DNA of 64,000 bases from Streptosporangium sp. NBC_01756 (GTDB lineage: Bacteria; Actinomycetota; Actinomycetes; Streptosporangiales; Streptosporangiaceae). The stretch is from NCBI RefSeq assembly GCF_035917975.1, contig NZ_CP109130.1:2170001-2234000 (forward strand), written 5' to 3'. The notes below the pieces were generated by a model. That model searched no databases. It worked only from the letters and a program-made list of their open reading frames with translations, and had not been told where the DNA came from. A program made the translations under genes and the position numbers. This document shows, one piece after another, positions 32,121-40,666 of this stretch (within the stretch, counting starts at the first letter, position 1; every line of letters begins with the position of its first letter).

Positions 32121-32932
32121 GCGGCGAGCGCCACGACCCGCGCGGCCGGGTCGCCGCCCACCACGCCACCGGAACCGGCATGGCCCGCATCGGCTACCCG
32201 ATCGGCGTCCGCACCGTCCCGGTCGCCGCGCGCGAGCTGGTGACCCCGCGCATGCTCCGCCTCACCTTGGCGGGCCAGGGGCTCGACGGCTTCCACACCT
32301 ACCAGGCCGACGACCACGTCAAGATCATTTTTCCCGATCCCGACGGCACGCGCCGGATCCCGGTGCCCAACGACGAGCAGATGCTCGACTGGCCCAAGCC
32401 GCTGCCCACGTCGCGGAAGTACACCGTGCGGCGCTACGACCCGGCGGCACGCGAGCTGGATCTGGACATCGTGCTGCACGAGGGCGGCGTCGCCGCGGCC
32501 TGGGCGGCCTCCGTCGCGGTCGGAGACGAGGTGACGATCGCCGGGCCGCCGGGGGCCAAGGCGTTCCCGCACACCTACGGGCACTACGTGTTCGCGGTCG
32601 ACGCCACCGCGCTGCCCGCGGCGGCCCGGTGGCTGGAGGAGTCGCCGCCCGGAGTCTCCGCACACCTGGTGATCGAGACCGACGACGCCGTCGAGCACGG
32701 CTACCCGCTCGCGGACCGCGACGGCGTGGAGGTCGTCCGGCTCGTCCGCGAGGACGGACGATCTTCTCTCGCCGAGACCGTACAGGGCCTGCGACTGCCG
32801 GACGTCTCGTCGTTCCTGTTCGCGGCAGGAGAGGCGGGCGACATCAAGCCGCTGCGCTCATGGAGCACGGGGCGGCTCGACTCACTGTTCACCGGCTACT
32901 GGAAGCGTGGAGTCTCCGGGCTTGAAGATTGA
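32117..32932 (+). CDS. siderophore-interacting protein (ferric-siderophore reductase)
   Basis: A 271-residue flavin-dependent reductase of the SIP family (ViuB-like). FAD-binding residues are in TSRKYTVRRYDP (RxYT, about 95-106) and GPPGAKAF. The C-terminal NAD(P)H domain has FLFAAGEAGDIKPLR and ends TGYWKRG, the family's standard end. These proteins reduce Fe(III) from the imported siderophore in the cytoplasm. Start ATG 32117 overlaps the previous stop (ATGA), and the end overlaps the permease start by 26 bases. Confidence 0.92.
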   Translation: MSGERHDPRGRVAAHHATGTGMARIGYPIGVRTVPVAARELVTPRMLRLTLAGQGLDGFHTYQADDHVKIIFPDPDGTRRIPVPNDEQMLDWPKPLPTSRKYTVRRYDPAARELDLDIVLHEGGVAAAWAASVAVGDEVTIAGPPGAKAFPHTYGHYVFAVDATALPAAARWLEESPPGVSAHLVIETDDAVEHGYPLADRDGVEVVRLVREDGRSSLAETVQGLRLPDVSSFLFAAGEAGDIKPLRSWSTGRLDSLFTGYWKRGVSGLED

Positions 32933-33947
32933 CCGTCCCGGGCCTGCCGCCGGGGAACCGGCTGTGGCGAGGAGGCGCCGGCCGGCCGTGCTGGTCGCGT
33001 CCGTGCTGCTGCTGTTCGTCGTGGTGGTCGCGAGCGTCTGCGTCGGCGCGCAGGCCATCGCGCCCGCCGAGGTCTGGCGGGCCCTCACCGGCGCCGCCGG
33101 CGGTGACGAGTACCTGATCGTGCGCGAAGTACGGCTGCCGCGCACCGTCCTGGGCGTCTGCGTCGGCGCCGCGCTCGGCACCGCCGGCACGCTGGTCCAG
33201 ACGCTGACGCGCAACCCCCTCGCGGAGCCGGGCATTCTGGGCGTGAGCGCGGGGGCCGGCTTCGCGATCAACCTCGGCGGCCTGCTGGGCCTGGCCGGCG
33301 GGCAGGCGGCGCAACTCGCGCTGGCCTTCCTCGGCGCCGTGCTGGCCGCCGTCCTCGTCTACGCGCTCGGCTCGGCCTCGCCGCTGCAGCTGGTGCTCAC
33401 CGGGGTGGCGCTCAGCGCCGTGCTCTCGGGCATCTCGCTCGGCCTGCGGCTCATGCTGCCGGACGTCTTCGACCGCTACCGGTTCTGGTCCATCGGGTCG
33501 CTGGCCGGACACGAGCAGGTCCCGCTCGCCCTGCCCGCCGCGACGATCGCCGTCGCGCTCGTCTGCGCCGCCGCGGTGACCAGGCCGCTGAACGCCCTGG
33601 TGCTGGGAGATGAGGTCGCGCAGGCGCTCGGCGGGCACGTGCTGCGTACTCGGCTGTCCGTGCTCGTGCTCGTGACCCTGCTCGCCGGGGCGGCCACCGC
33701 CGCGGCCGGGCCGATCGCGTTCCTGGGGCTCATGGTGCCGCACCTGGCCCGGCGGTCGGCCGGCGGGTCGATCCCGTGGCTGATGGCGTACACGATGGTG
33801 CTGGGCCCGGTGCTGCTGCTCGCCTCCGACATCGGGGCGCGCGTGCTGCTGCCGACCGGCGAGGTGCCCGTGGCCGTGGTGACCGCGTTCGTCGGCGCGC
33901 CCGTTCTCATCTGGGCGGTACGGCGGCGCGGGGCGGTGTCGCCGTGA
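32907..33947 (+). CDS. FecCD-type siderophore permease 1
   Basis: A 346-residue permease with about nine to ten helices. FecCD motifs are LPRTVLGVCVGAALGTAGTL, TRNPLAEPGILGVSAGAGF, and GPIAFLGLMVPHLAR near the end. Starts at GTG inside the SIP gene, ends by GTGA overlap with permease 2. It forms a heterodimer with the next product. Confidence 0.9.
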   Translation: MESPGLKIDRPGPAAGEPAVARRRRPAVLVASVLLLFVVVVASVCVGAQAIAPAEVWRALTGAAGGDEYLIVREVRLPRTVLGVCVGAALGTAGTLVQTLTRNPLAEPGILGVSAGAGFAINLGGLLGLAGGQAAQLALAFLGAVLAAVLVYALGSASPLQLVLTGVALSAVLSGISLGLRLMLPDVFDRYRFWSIGSLAGHEQVPLALPAATIAVALVCAAAVTRPLNALVLGDEVAQALGGHVLRTRLSVLVLVTLLAGAATAAAGPIAFLGLMVPHLARRSAGGSIPWLMAYTMVLGPVLLLASDIGARVLLPTGEVPVAVVTAFVGAPVLIWAVRRRGAVSP

Positions 33948-34975
33948 GCCGTTCCTTCGTGGTGCGCGCGGGCGCGTACTCGGTCCGGGCCGGGCGCAGG
34001 ACGCTCGCGGTGTCATTCGCCCTGCTGCTCGCGGCGCTGGGCCTGGCCGTGCTCGGCCTGTCCCTCGGCGGCTCGTGGTCGTCCCCGCAGGAGGTGCTGT
34101 CGGCGCTGGCCGGTCACGGCGACGCGGTCGTCGTCGTCCGGGAGTGGCGGCTGCCCCGGGTCGCCGCCGCTCTCGTGTTCGGGGCGGCACTGGGCCTGGC
34201 CGGCGCGATCTTCCAGAACCTGACGCGCAACGCACTCGGCAGCCCGGACATCGTCGGCCTCGACGCGGGCTCCTACACCGGCGCGCTGTTCGCGATCACT
34301 GTGCTGGGCGGTACATCCGCACAGCTCGCCGTGAGCTCCATCGCCGGCGGCCTGCTCACCGCCGGGGCCGTCTACGCCCTGTCGCTCAGGTCAGGACTGA
34401 GCGGACTGCGGCTGATCGTCGTCGGGATCGCCGCGAATGCCATGCTGACCGCGCTCAACTCCTGGATCGTCCTACGGGCCGAACTGGACGTGGCCCTCGC
34501 CGCGACCGGTTGGAGCGCGGGCTCGCTGAACGGCATCGACTGGGACGAACTGACCCTGCCCTTCATCGTCATCACCGCCCTGGCCCTGCTGCTCGTCACG
34601 CTCTCCCACGGTATGCACCAATCCGCGCTCGGCGACGAAGTCGCCCTCGCCTCGGGCGTGCGCCTGAACCGCCTGCGGCTGCTGCTCGTCCTGGCGGGCG
34701 TCGGCTGCACCGCCACGGTGACGGCGGTGGCGGGCCCCATCGTGTTCGTCTCCCTCGCCGCACCCCAGATCGGGCGGCTGCTGACGGGCGCGGCCGGCGT
34801 GGCCCTGGTGCCGGCCGCACTGTCGGGAGCGGTGCTTCTGCTGGCCGCCGACCTGACCGCGCAGCTCCTCCTGGCGCCGGTCGCGCTGCCGGTGGGCGTC
34901 GTGACGACGGTCATCGGCGGGTGCTACCTCATCGGCCTGCTCGTGAGGAGGACCTGGCGGAATGGGCGGGGATGA
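33944..34975 (+). CDS. FecCD-type siderophore permease 2
   Basis: A 343-residue permease homologous to the one before: LPRVAAALVFGAALGLAGAI, TRNALGSPDIVGLDAGSY, and GPIVFVSLAAPQIGRLL. GTG start overlaps the previous stop (GTGA). At its end a short open frame overlaps by ATGA. In related operons an ATPase gene (FepC/FecE-like) follows here; it is absent. Confidence 0.9.
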   Translation: MSRSFVVRAGAYSVRAGRRTLAVSFALLLAALGLAVLGLSLGGSWSSPQEVLSALAGHGDAVVVVREWRLPRVAAALVFGAALGLAGAIFQNLTRNALGSPDIVGLDAGSYTGALFAITVLGGTSAQLAVSSIAGGLLTAGAVYALSLRSGLSGLRLIVVGIAANAMLTALNSWIVLRAELDVALAATGWSAGSLNGIDWDELTLPFIVITALALLLVTLSHGMHQSALGDEVALASGVRLNRLRLLLVLAGVGCTATVTAVAGPIVFVSLAAPQIGRLLTGAAGVALVPAALSGAVLLLAADLTAQLLLAPVALPVGVVTTVIGGCYLIGLLVRRTWRNGRG

Positions 34976-35100
34976 GCCAGGCTGCGGGAGAGCCCCGGCA
35001 GGATGCCGCGAAGCCGGGCCGCCGCCCGCGCACGAAAGCCGTCGTGCATCGGGGCGACGGCGGGTCACGACCTGCTCCTGCCCGGGCCGCGGCGGGTTGA
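34972..35100 (+). CDS. short open frame where the transporter ATPase is expected
   Basis: The last four bases of permease 2 form ATGA, opening a 42-residue frame (MSQAAGEPRQDAAKP...) rich in Arg, Ala and Pro. It has no Walker motif and does not resemble an ATPase. It may be translated by coupling, or be a remnant or chance frame. A strong hairpin follows at 35107-35132, so the operon ends here. Confidence 0.3.
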   Translation: MSQAAGEPRQDAAKPGRRPRTKAVVHRGDGGSRPAPARAAAG

Positions 35101-35106
35101 CGTGCG

Positions 35107-35132
35107 GGACGGGGCCCCGCGGGGCCCCGTCC
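35107..35132. terminator. terminator hairpin after the siderophore operon
   Basis: A perfect 12-bp GC-rich stem (35107-35118 with 35121-35132) around a 2-base centre, between the convergent siderophore operon and the PepSY gene. No T run follows. Confidence 0.7.
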
Positions 35133-35181
35133 GCAACGCGCACGTCACCGGAGAACCGATCGTGATGATCGGCTCGGCCGG

Positions 35182-35577
35182 TCAGTCGTCGTCCTGGCCG
35201 TCCTTCTCCTGGGCGTCGTCGGTGTCGGTGTCGGCCGCCTCGGAGGTGATCTTTCCGGTGGTCGCGTCGATGACGATCTCCCGCTCGGCCCCCTTGCCGT
35301 CGGCGACCTCGACCTCCCACGAGGCCGTGCCGCCCTCGGTCTCCAGGTCGGAGGAGACGATCCACCCTCCGCTCACCCGGGACAGCGCGGTCTGCTGCGC
35401 CTGCTCCGCCAGTACGGCGGGCTTGCGCGCGGTGCTCGTGCCGTCGCCGGTACCGGGGGTGGCGGTGGCCGTCGGGGAGACCGGGTCGGCCTCGTTCTGG
35501 TCGGCGAAGGCGACGCCGCCACCGGCCGCGAGCCCGGCGAGGGCGAGTCCGGCAAGGATGATCACTGGCTTGCGCAT
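35182..35577 (-). CDS. secreted PepSY-domain protein
   Basis: A 131-residue exported protein: signal peptide MRKPVIILAGLALAGLAAGG, a Thr/Pro linker, then a PepSY-like domain with WIVSSDLETEGGTASWEVEVAD and EIVIDATTGKITSE, and an acidic tail. It is downstream of the two-component genes on the same strand, separated by about 110 bases. PepSY proteins next to sensor kinases often modulate the sensor or envelope proteases. Confidence 0.85.
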   Translation of the reverse strand: MRKPVIILAGLALAGLAAGGGVAFADQNEADPVSPTATATPGTGDGTSTARKPAVLAEQAQQTALSRVSGGWIVSSDLETEGGTASWEVEVADGKGAEREIVIDATTGKITSEAADTDTDDAQEKDGQDDD

Positions 35578-35687
35578 CAGCTGTTCTCCGTATCCGTGAG
35601 GAGCCGCGATTCCGGGGAATCCGCGATTACTCCTCGAGAGTGCCCGCCCGGGTGATAGCGAGATGCTGCAAGATTCCTAAGGAATGG

Positions 35688-36965
35688 TTAAGCCTGGCCG
35701 GGGCCGAGGTCGAGGATGACTTCGGCCCCTCCCGACGGCGGCGTGCGCACGTGCAGCCGGCCGTTCGCGTCCTCCGCCGTACGGCGTGCGATGTCGAGAC
35801 CGAGCCCGGTGGAGGCCCCGCCGCTCGCCCCGCGGTCGACGAGTGCCGGATGAGCGAAACCGGGCCCCTGATCGGCGATCACCAGGCGGGCTCCGCCCTC
35901 GGGCCGGGCCGTCAGCTCGACGGTGAACGGCGTGCCGTCGGGAGTGTGGGCGAACACGTTCTCCAGCAGCAGGTCGACGCAGGCCGCCAGCTCGGGCCCG
36001 CTCACTCCTACCGTGATGGGGCCGTCCGCGAGGGTCAGCCGCAGCGGCCGGTCCTGGTCTTCGGCCAGTGCCGACCAGAAGGCGACCCGGTCGCCGACCA
36101 CCCGGGTGGCGTCGCAGCTCGGCACGGCGTCCCGGTCGAACCGGCGCGCCTCCCGGATGATCTGGTCGACCATGCGCTCGACGCTGTCGACGGCCTGCCC
36201 CACCCGGGTGGCCTCGCCCCGGTCGCGCATGCCGTCGACCTCCAGCCGGAGCGCCGTGACCGGGGTACGCAACCGGTGGGAGAGGTCGGCGACCGCCTCA
36301 CGCTCGCGGGCGAGCAGCTCGCGGATGCGGGCGGCCAGATGGTTGAGCGCGGTGCCGACCTCGCGGATCTCCGGCGGGCCCGCCGGGTCCACCCGTGCGT
36401 CCAGATCACCACGGGCCAGCCGCCGGGAGACCTCGGCGACCTGCCCCACCGGCTGGATCAGCGAACGGGCGAGCCGGTCGGTGACGGCGATGCCGACGGT
36501 GAGCAGCACCAGCCCGATCAGGCCGAGCACCAGCCAGGCCCACCCGACGCCCTGGCGCAGCCGTTCGGTACCGACGAACGCGCGCACGACCATGGTGCCG
36601 CGCTCCCCGCCTTGGACGGCCACCAGGATCTCCCGGCCCGCAGGCGTCTCGACGGTGATGCTGCGCCCCCGCGCGGCCAGCTCGACGCCGGCTCCACGAG
36701 CCGCCGGCGCGCCGAGGAATCGGTGGCCGGGCAGGAAGACCGTGATCGGTATCCCGCCGGAGCCGTTGGCCTGCCGTACGGTGGCGTCCAGGATCTTCTG
36801 ATCGTCCAGGGCCGCCGCGGTGGCGACCGACTGCGTCCAGATGGTGGCGGCGGCCGTGGCCCGCTCGGCGGCCAGCGTCCTCACCAGTACGGCGAGCGGC
36901 ACGAGGAAGGCGATCAGGACCAGCGAGGTGGTCGCCACCGCGAGCAGGGCCAGGCGTCGTCTCAT
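35688..36965 (-). CDS. OmpR-type sensor histidine kinase
   Basis: A 425-residue kinase: helix at 7-29, an extracytoplasmic sensor (about 30-140), second helix (about 143-162), HAMP (about 165-217), HisKA with ADLSHRLRTPVTALRLE (His about 230), and HATPase with LLLENVFAHT, IADQGPGF and GLGLDIARR. Its start overlaps the stop of the response regulator gene (36962-36965, ATGA). The PepSY protein gene follows. The signal is probably envelope-related; no direct evidence. Confidence 0.92.
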   Translation of the reverse strand: MRRRLALLAVATTSLVLIAFLVPLAVLVRTLAAERATAAATIWTQSVATAAALDDQKILDATVRQANGSGGIPITVFLPGHRFLGAPAARGAGVELAARGRSITVETPAGREILVAVQGGERGTMVVRAFVGTERLRQGVGWAWLVLGLIGLVLLTVGIAVTDRLARSLIQPVGQVAEVSRRLARGDLDARVDPAGPPEIREVGTALNHLAARIRELLAREREAVADLSHRLRTPVTALRLEVDGMRDRGEATRVGQAVDSVERMVDQIIREARRFDRDAVPSCDATRVVGDRVAFWSALAEDQDRPLRLTLADGPITVGVSGPELAACVDLLLENVFAHTPDGTPFTVELTARPEGGARLVIADQGPGFAHPALVDRGASGGASTGLGLDIARRTAEDANGRLHVRTPPSGGAEVILDLGPGQA

Positions 36966-37660
36966 CCGGGCTCCGCACGGCCCGGGTCAACGACCTTCAC
37001 ACCGACCCCGTGGACGGTCTGCAGGTAGCGAGAGCGTTGGGCGCTCTCGCCGAGCTTGCGGCGCAGCCAGGACAGGTGGACGTCGACGGTCTTGTCCGCC
37101 CCGCCGTACGCCATCCGCCACACCTCCGCCAGCAGTTCCCGCTTGGAGACGACCTGGCCGGGGCGGACCGCGAGGTAGTGCAGCAGGTCGAACTCCTTGG
37201 GTGTCAGGTCGAGGAGGGCCCCGTCGAGGAACGCCTCCCTGCCCGCCGGCTCGATGAGCAGCCCGCCGACCCGTACCGGCGCCGCCTCGGTGCCGGCATC
37301 GCGGCCACGGCGCAGCACGGCCCGGATCCGCGCGTCCAGCTGGGCCGCGCTGAACGGCTTGACCACGTAGTCGTCGGCACCGGCGTCCAGCGCCCGGACG
37401 ATCTCCGGCTCGGCGTCACGCGCGGTCGCCACGATGACCGGGACGGCACTGACGGCCCGGAGCATGCGCAGCACCTCGCAGCCGTCGAGGTCGGGAAGGC
37501 CGAGATCGAGCACGACCAGGTCGGGCCGGTCCTCCAGCGCCCGGGTGAGCCCCGTCATGCCCGCGGCGGCTGAGATCACGGCATGACCGTGGTCGGTGAG
37601 CGCGCGGCTCAGCGCGGAGCGCACCTGAGCGTCGTCCTCGACGAGAAGCAGGTGAGCCAC
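36962..37660 (-). CDS. OmpR-type response regulator
   Basis: A 232-residue regulator with a receiver (1-115: LLVEDD, phosphorylatable Asp in LVVLDLGLPD at about 51, conserved K in YVVKPF) and a winged-helix DNA-binding domain (about 130-225: LTPKEFDLLHYLAVRPGQVV, VDVHLSWLRRKLGE). GTG start. It is first of the operon with the kinase and divergent from the small membrane-anchored gene at 37855, which could be a target. Confidence 0.93.
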   Translation of the reverse strand: MAHLLLVEDDAQVRSALSRALTDHGHAVISAAAGMTGLTRALEDRPDLVVLDLGLPDLDGCEVLRMLRAVSAVPVIVATARDAEPEIVRALDAGADDYVVKPFSAAQLDARIRAVLRRGRDAGTEAAPVRVGGLLIEPAGREAFLDGALLDLTPKEFDLLHYLAVRPGQVVSKRELLAEVWRMAYGGADKTVDVHLSWLRRKLGESAQRSRYLQTVHGVGVKVVDPGRAEPG

Positions 37661-37854
37661 GGTGAAGCGCCGACCCTTCGTGGATGGGTAGTGATGCCGA
37701 GATGGTGGAAGGTTCCCCGCAGAACGCGAAAGACACCGGAGGACGGGTGACCGATGCCGGTGGGCGGGCAGGTGGTCCCGGCCCGGGGGCGCCGGCGGGC
37801 CCCGGCCACCGACCGGCTACCGGCTACCGGCTACCAACCGAGGGAGGGGCAGTG

Positions 37855-38307
37855 GTGAACCGACGCGCGCTGCTGGGTGTGGGAGGCTGGCTCGCGGCCG
37901 CCGTCCTCACCACGCTCGGCGCCACCTGGGCGGTCTCCCTGATCGGCACCGACATCACCGGCCAGGCCGTTCGCTCCATGACCCTGGAAGAGGTCGAGCG
38001 ATCCCTGGCCACCGCCTCCGCGGTCCCGACCGTCGCGCCGCCCGCCCGGTCCGGCCCCTATGGGGAGACCGGCAACTTCTCCTACGCCGCGGGGTCGGTG
38101 ACCGCCGCCTGCGACACCGGCCGCGCTCTCCTGCTGTCCTGGACGCCCGCCCCCGGATACGGCGTCGACGAGGTCGAGCGCGGCCCCGCCCCCACCGCCT
38201 CGGTGGTCTTCGAGTCGGACGACCGGAAAACCACGATCAAGCTGACCTGCCCCTCCGGAGCACCCGTCGCCACGGTCCGCTCCGTGGCCGAGCACGACGA
38301 CGACTGA
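37855..38307 (+). CDS. small membrane-anchored protein of unknown function
   Basis: A 150-residue protein with one N-terminal helix (LLGVGGWLAAAVLTTLGATWAV) and an extracytoplasmic domain: MTLEEVERSLAT, YAAGSVTAACDTGRALLLSW, VVFESDDRKTTIKLTCPSGAP. Two cysteines could form a disulfide. I do not recognise the family. GTG 37855 has AGGGAGGGG 5 bases upstream; the frame extends further left without signals and through a short CCGGCTA triple repeat. Divergent from the two-component operon, so it may be its target. Confidence 0.7.
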   Translation: MNRRALLGVGGWLAAAVLTTLGATWAVSLIGTDITGQAVRSMTLEEVERSLATASAVPTVAPPARSGPYGETGNFSYAAGSVTAACDTGRALLLSWTPAPGYGVDEVERGPAPTASVVFESDDRKTTIKLTCPSGAPVATVRSVAEHDDD

Positions 38308-38360
38308 TCCGGAACGGTACGGCCTCACCCCCGGGTGGCGGAAGGCCGGCTGTCCGGCGG

Positions 38361-39698
38361 CTATGCCGCGGAGAGGGCGTCGACCGGCCGGGTGCGCAGG
38401 GCGCCCATGGTCGTCGGGATCGTGGCCACCATCACGAGCAGGAAGGCGCCGCCGACGATGGCGAGATACATCCACACCGGACCGGAGGCGATCGGCGAGC
38501 CGGTTTTGACCAGGCTGTACGGAACCGTGGTGGCCGCGGCGGCCACGGTGCCCAGCACGACGGCGATGCAGGCGGTCACGACGGCCTCGACGGTGACCAT
38601 CTTCAGCACCTGGTCACGGGTGGCGGCGGACAGTCGCAGGAGGCCGAACTCGCGGCGCCGCCGGCGGGTGGCCGCGACGAGGGTGTTGATCACCACGATC
38701 GCCGAGAAACCGATGATCATGATGACGATCAGGTAGTTCACCGGAGCGAGCTGCCCGCTGACGTCGCCCGCGGCGACGGGTCCGCGATGGATGCTGTCCT
38801 CCGTGCTCTGCATGTACAGGGTTCCGGCCGCGATGCCGACCAGGAGGATCAGCGGCGACGCCACGCCGGCACTGTGCTTCGCCCGCACGTGGGCGTTGCG
38901 GGTGGCCAGCCGGGCGGTGGCTCCGATCCGGGCCTGGGAGAGCCACCGGACGGGCAGCAGGGCCACCGGGCTCAGCAGGGCGAGCCCGACCGCGACGGCG
39001 ACGCCCGCCGGGCCCGCGGTGCTGGAGAGCAGCGGGCCGTTCTCCATGAAGAGGGTCGTCGCCGCCAGGCTCAGACCGACGGCCAGCAACCCCAGGCCGC
39101 TGATCGCCCGAACGCGGGTGAGCGCCCGGGTCGCCGACGGCGACGCCTCGCTCAGCGCACGTACCGGCGGAATGGACGCGGCCCGTCTGCTGGAGATCAG
39201 GGCGGCACCGACCGCCGCGACCAGGGAGGTGCCTGCGCCGATCGCGACGCAGAGCCAGCCCGCGGTCAACTCGACGGAGGACTCGACCAGGGTGGCGTCC
39301 ACCAGCCGCCCGAGGACGATCGACCCGAGCCCGACCCCGGGCAGCAGGCCCACAGCGACCGCGGGCAGTGCCACGATCACCGTCTCCAGCACGACGCTCT
39401 GCCGGATCTGCCGCGGGGTGGCGGCGATCGACCGTAGCAGCGCGAGCTCCTGCTCCCGGTGCTGGATCGTCAGGGAGATGGTGGAGACCACGCCGAAGGC
39501 CACGATCGCCACCGTCCACCCACCCAGGATGGCAGGCAGCATGATCAGGAATCCGGAGCTGCGGCCGGTCTCCAGGCCGGTCTCCAGCAGGCTCGCGAAC
39601 GCGGTGAGCAGGGCGGTCCCCGCGGCCAGCACGGCGGCCGAGGCGAGGTACGACCCGAGGTGGGCGCGGACGGTGCGGAAAGGCAGTCGCCACATCAT
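38361..39698 (-). CDS. FtsX-like ABC transporter permease
   Basis: A 445-residue membrane protein of the FtsX/MacB-like class. Two similar FtsX modules of about four helices each are visible (first from IMLPAILGGWTVAIVAFGVV, second from APVNYLIVIMIIGFSAIVVI), each with a conserved EREL/RRREFGLLRL cytoplasmic segment after the first helix. It is shorter than usual duplicated permeases (about 800), lacking big extracytoplasmic domains. It overlaps the ATPase gene by four bases. Likely exports a lipid or antimicrobial, or relays a signal. Confidence 0.85.
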   Translation of the reverse strand: MMWRLPFRTVRAHLGSYLASAAVLAAGTALLTAFASLLETGLETGRSSGFLIMLPAILGGWTVAIVAFGVVSTISLTIQHREQELALLRSIAATPRQIRQSVVLETVIVALPAVAVGLLPGVGLGSIVLGRLVDATLVESSVELTAGWLCVAIGAGTSLVAAVGAALISSRRAASIPPVRALSEASPSATRALTRVRAISGLGLLAVGLSLAATTLFMENGPLLSSTAGPAGVAVAVGLALLSPVALLPVRWLSQARIGATARLATRNAHVRAKHSAGVASPLILLVGIAAGTLYMQSTEDSIHRGPVAAGDVSGQLAPVNYLIVIMIIGFSAIVVINTLVAATRRRRREFGLLRLSAATRDQVLKMVTVEAVVTACIAVVLGTVAAAATTVPYSLVKTGSPIASGPVWMYLAIVGGAFLLVMVATIPTTMGALRTRPVDALSAA

Positions 39699-40519
39699 CG
39701 GACGCCACCGTCCCGGTGGCCCTGCCCGGCGGCGGCCGTTCCGGCGGATCGGGCCGCCGCGGACAGCTGGGCCATCCGTGCGGCCACCGCCTCTGGATTC
39801 GGCCGCGACATGTTGTCCACGATCTGCCCGTCGGCGAAGAACACCACCGTGTCGGCATAGGAGGCGGCGACCGGGTCGTGGGTCACCATGACGATCGTCT
39901 GCCCGCTCAGGCTCACCGCCTCCCGCAGGATGCCGAGCACTTCGCGCGCGGACTGGGTGTCCAGCGCACCGGTCGGCTCGTCCGCGAAGACGACGGCGGG
40001 CTGGGAGAGCACGGCGCGGGCGATGGCCACCCGTTGCTGCTGGCCGCCGGACAGCTCCGCCGGTCGATGGTCGATCCGTTCGGCGAGCCCCAACCGGGCG
40101 AGCAGCGCCCGTACGGCCCGCCCGTCGGGACGGCGGCCGGCGAACTCAAGGGGGAGGACCACATTCTGCGCCACCGTCAGCGTCGGGACGAGGTTGAACG
40201 ACTGGAAAATGAACCCCATGCGATCGCGTCGCAGCCGGGTCAGCGCCGTTTCGTCCAGGTCGCTCAGCTCGTGACCGTCCAGCACCACGGATCCGGCCGT
40301 CGGCCGGTCGAGTCCGGCGGCGCAGTGCAGCAGGGTGCTCTTCCCCGAGCCCGACGGGCCCATCACCGCGGTGAAGGTGCCCCGGGGGATGTACATCGTC
40401 ACCCCGTCCAGCGCGGTCACGACGGCATCGCCATGCCCGTGGCGCTTGATCACTTTATGCAGTTCAAGGGCGTATTGCGAGGTTTTCTGCGGTGCGTTTG
40501 AGTACGCCGTACGAGTCAT
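39695..40519 (-). CDS. ABC transporter ATPase (MacB/LolD type)
   Basis: A 274-residue ATPase with Walker A GPSGSGKST (about 54-62), Q-loop FIFQSFNLVP, signature LSGGQQQR, Walker B VVFADEPTGALD and H-loop VTHD. The order and spacing fit LolD/MacB ATPases that pair with FtsX-like permeases; the permease overlaps its end by four bases. It is divergent from a TetR regulator whose operator lies about 100 bases away, so that regulator may control it. Confidence 0.92.
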   Translation of the reverse strand: MTRTAYSNAPQKTSQYALELHKVIKRHGHGDAVVTALDGVTMYIPRGTFTAVMGPSGSGKSTLLHCAAGLDRPTAGSVVLDGHELSDLDETALTRLRRDRMGFIFQSFNLVPTLTVAQNVVLPLEFAGRRPDGRAVRALLARLGLAERIDHRPAELSGGQQQRVAIARAVLSQPAVVFADEPTGALDTQSAREVLGILREAVSLSGQTIVMVTHDPVAASYADTVVFFADGQIVDNMSRPNPEAVAARMAQLSAAARSAGTAAAGQGHRDGGVR

Positions 40520-40616
40520 AAATACACCGTACTACATTCCGGGACAAATAGCAGATTGATAACAAAATAGCAGGTCAGATGAGATATGAAGATCACACAA
40601 GCCTTCATCGCTATAC

Positions 40617-40646
40617 TTTCGTCACGAAATGCGTTTTGTGACGAAA
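40617..40646. promoter_or_regulatory. TetR-type operator, two overlapping dimer sites
   Basis: TTTCGTCAC (40617-40625) and GTGACGAAA (40638-40646) form perfect 9-bp arms. The left arm region is itself the 13-bp palindrome TTTCGTCACGAAA; the right is an imperfect copy. A -10-like TATACT (40612-40617) overlaps its left edge, and the TetR gene starts 20 bases after, so autorepression is likely. Confidence 0.8.
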
Positions 40647-40666
40647 ATCAGAGGAGGCCGTCGAGC

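Noticed and set aside
37812-37835. CCGGCTA triple repeat
   Set aside because: Three 7-base units are too few to mean more than local slippage in the spacer.
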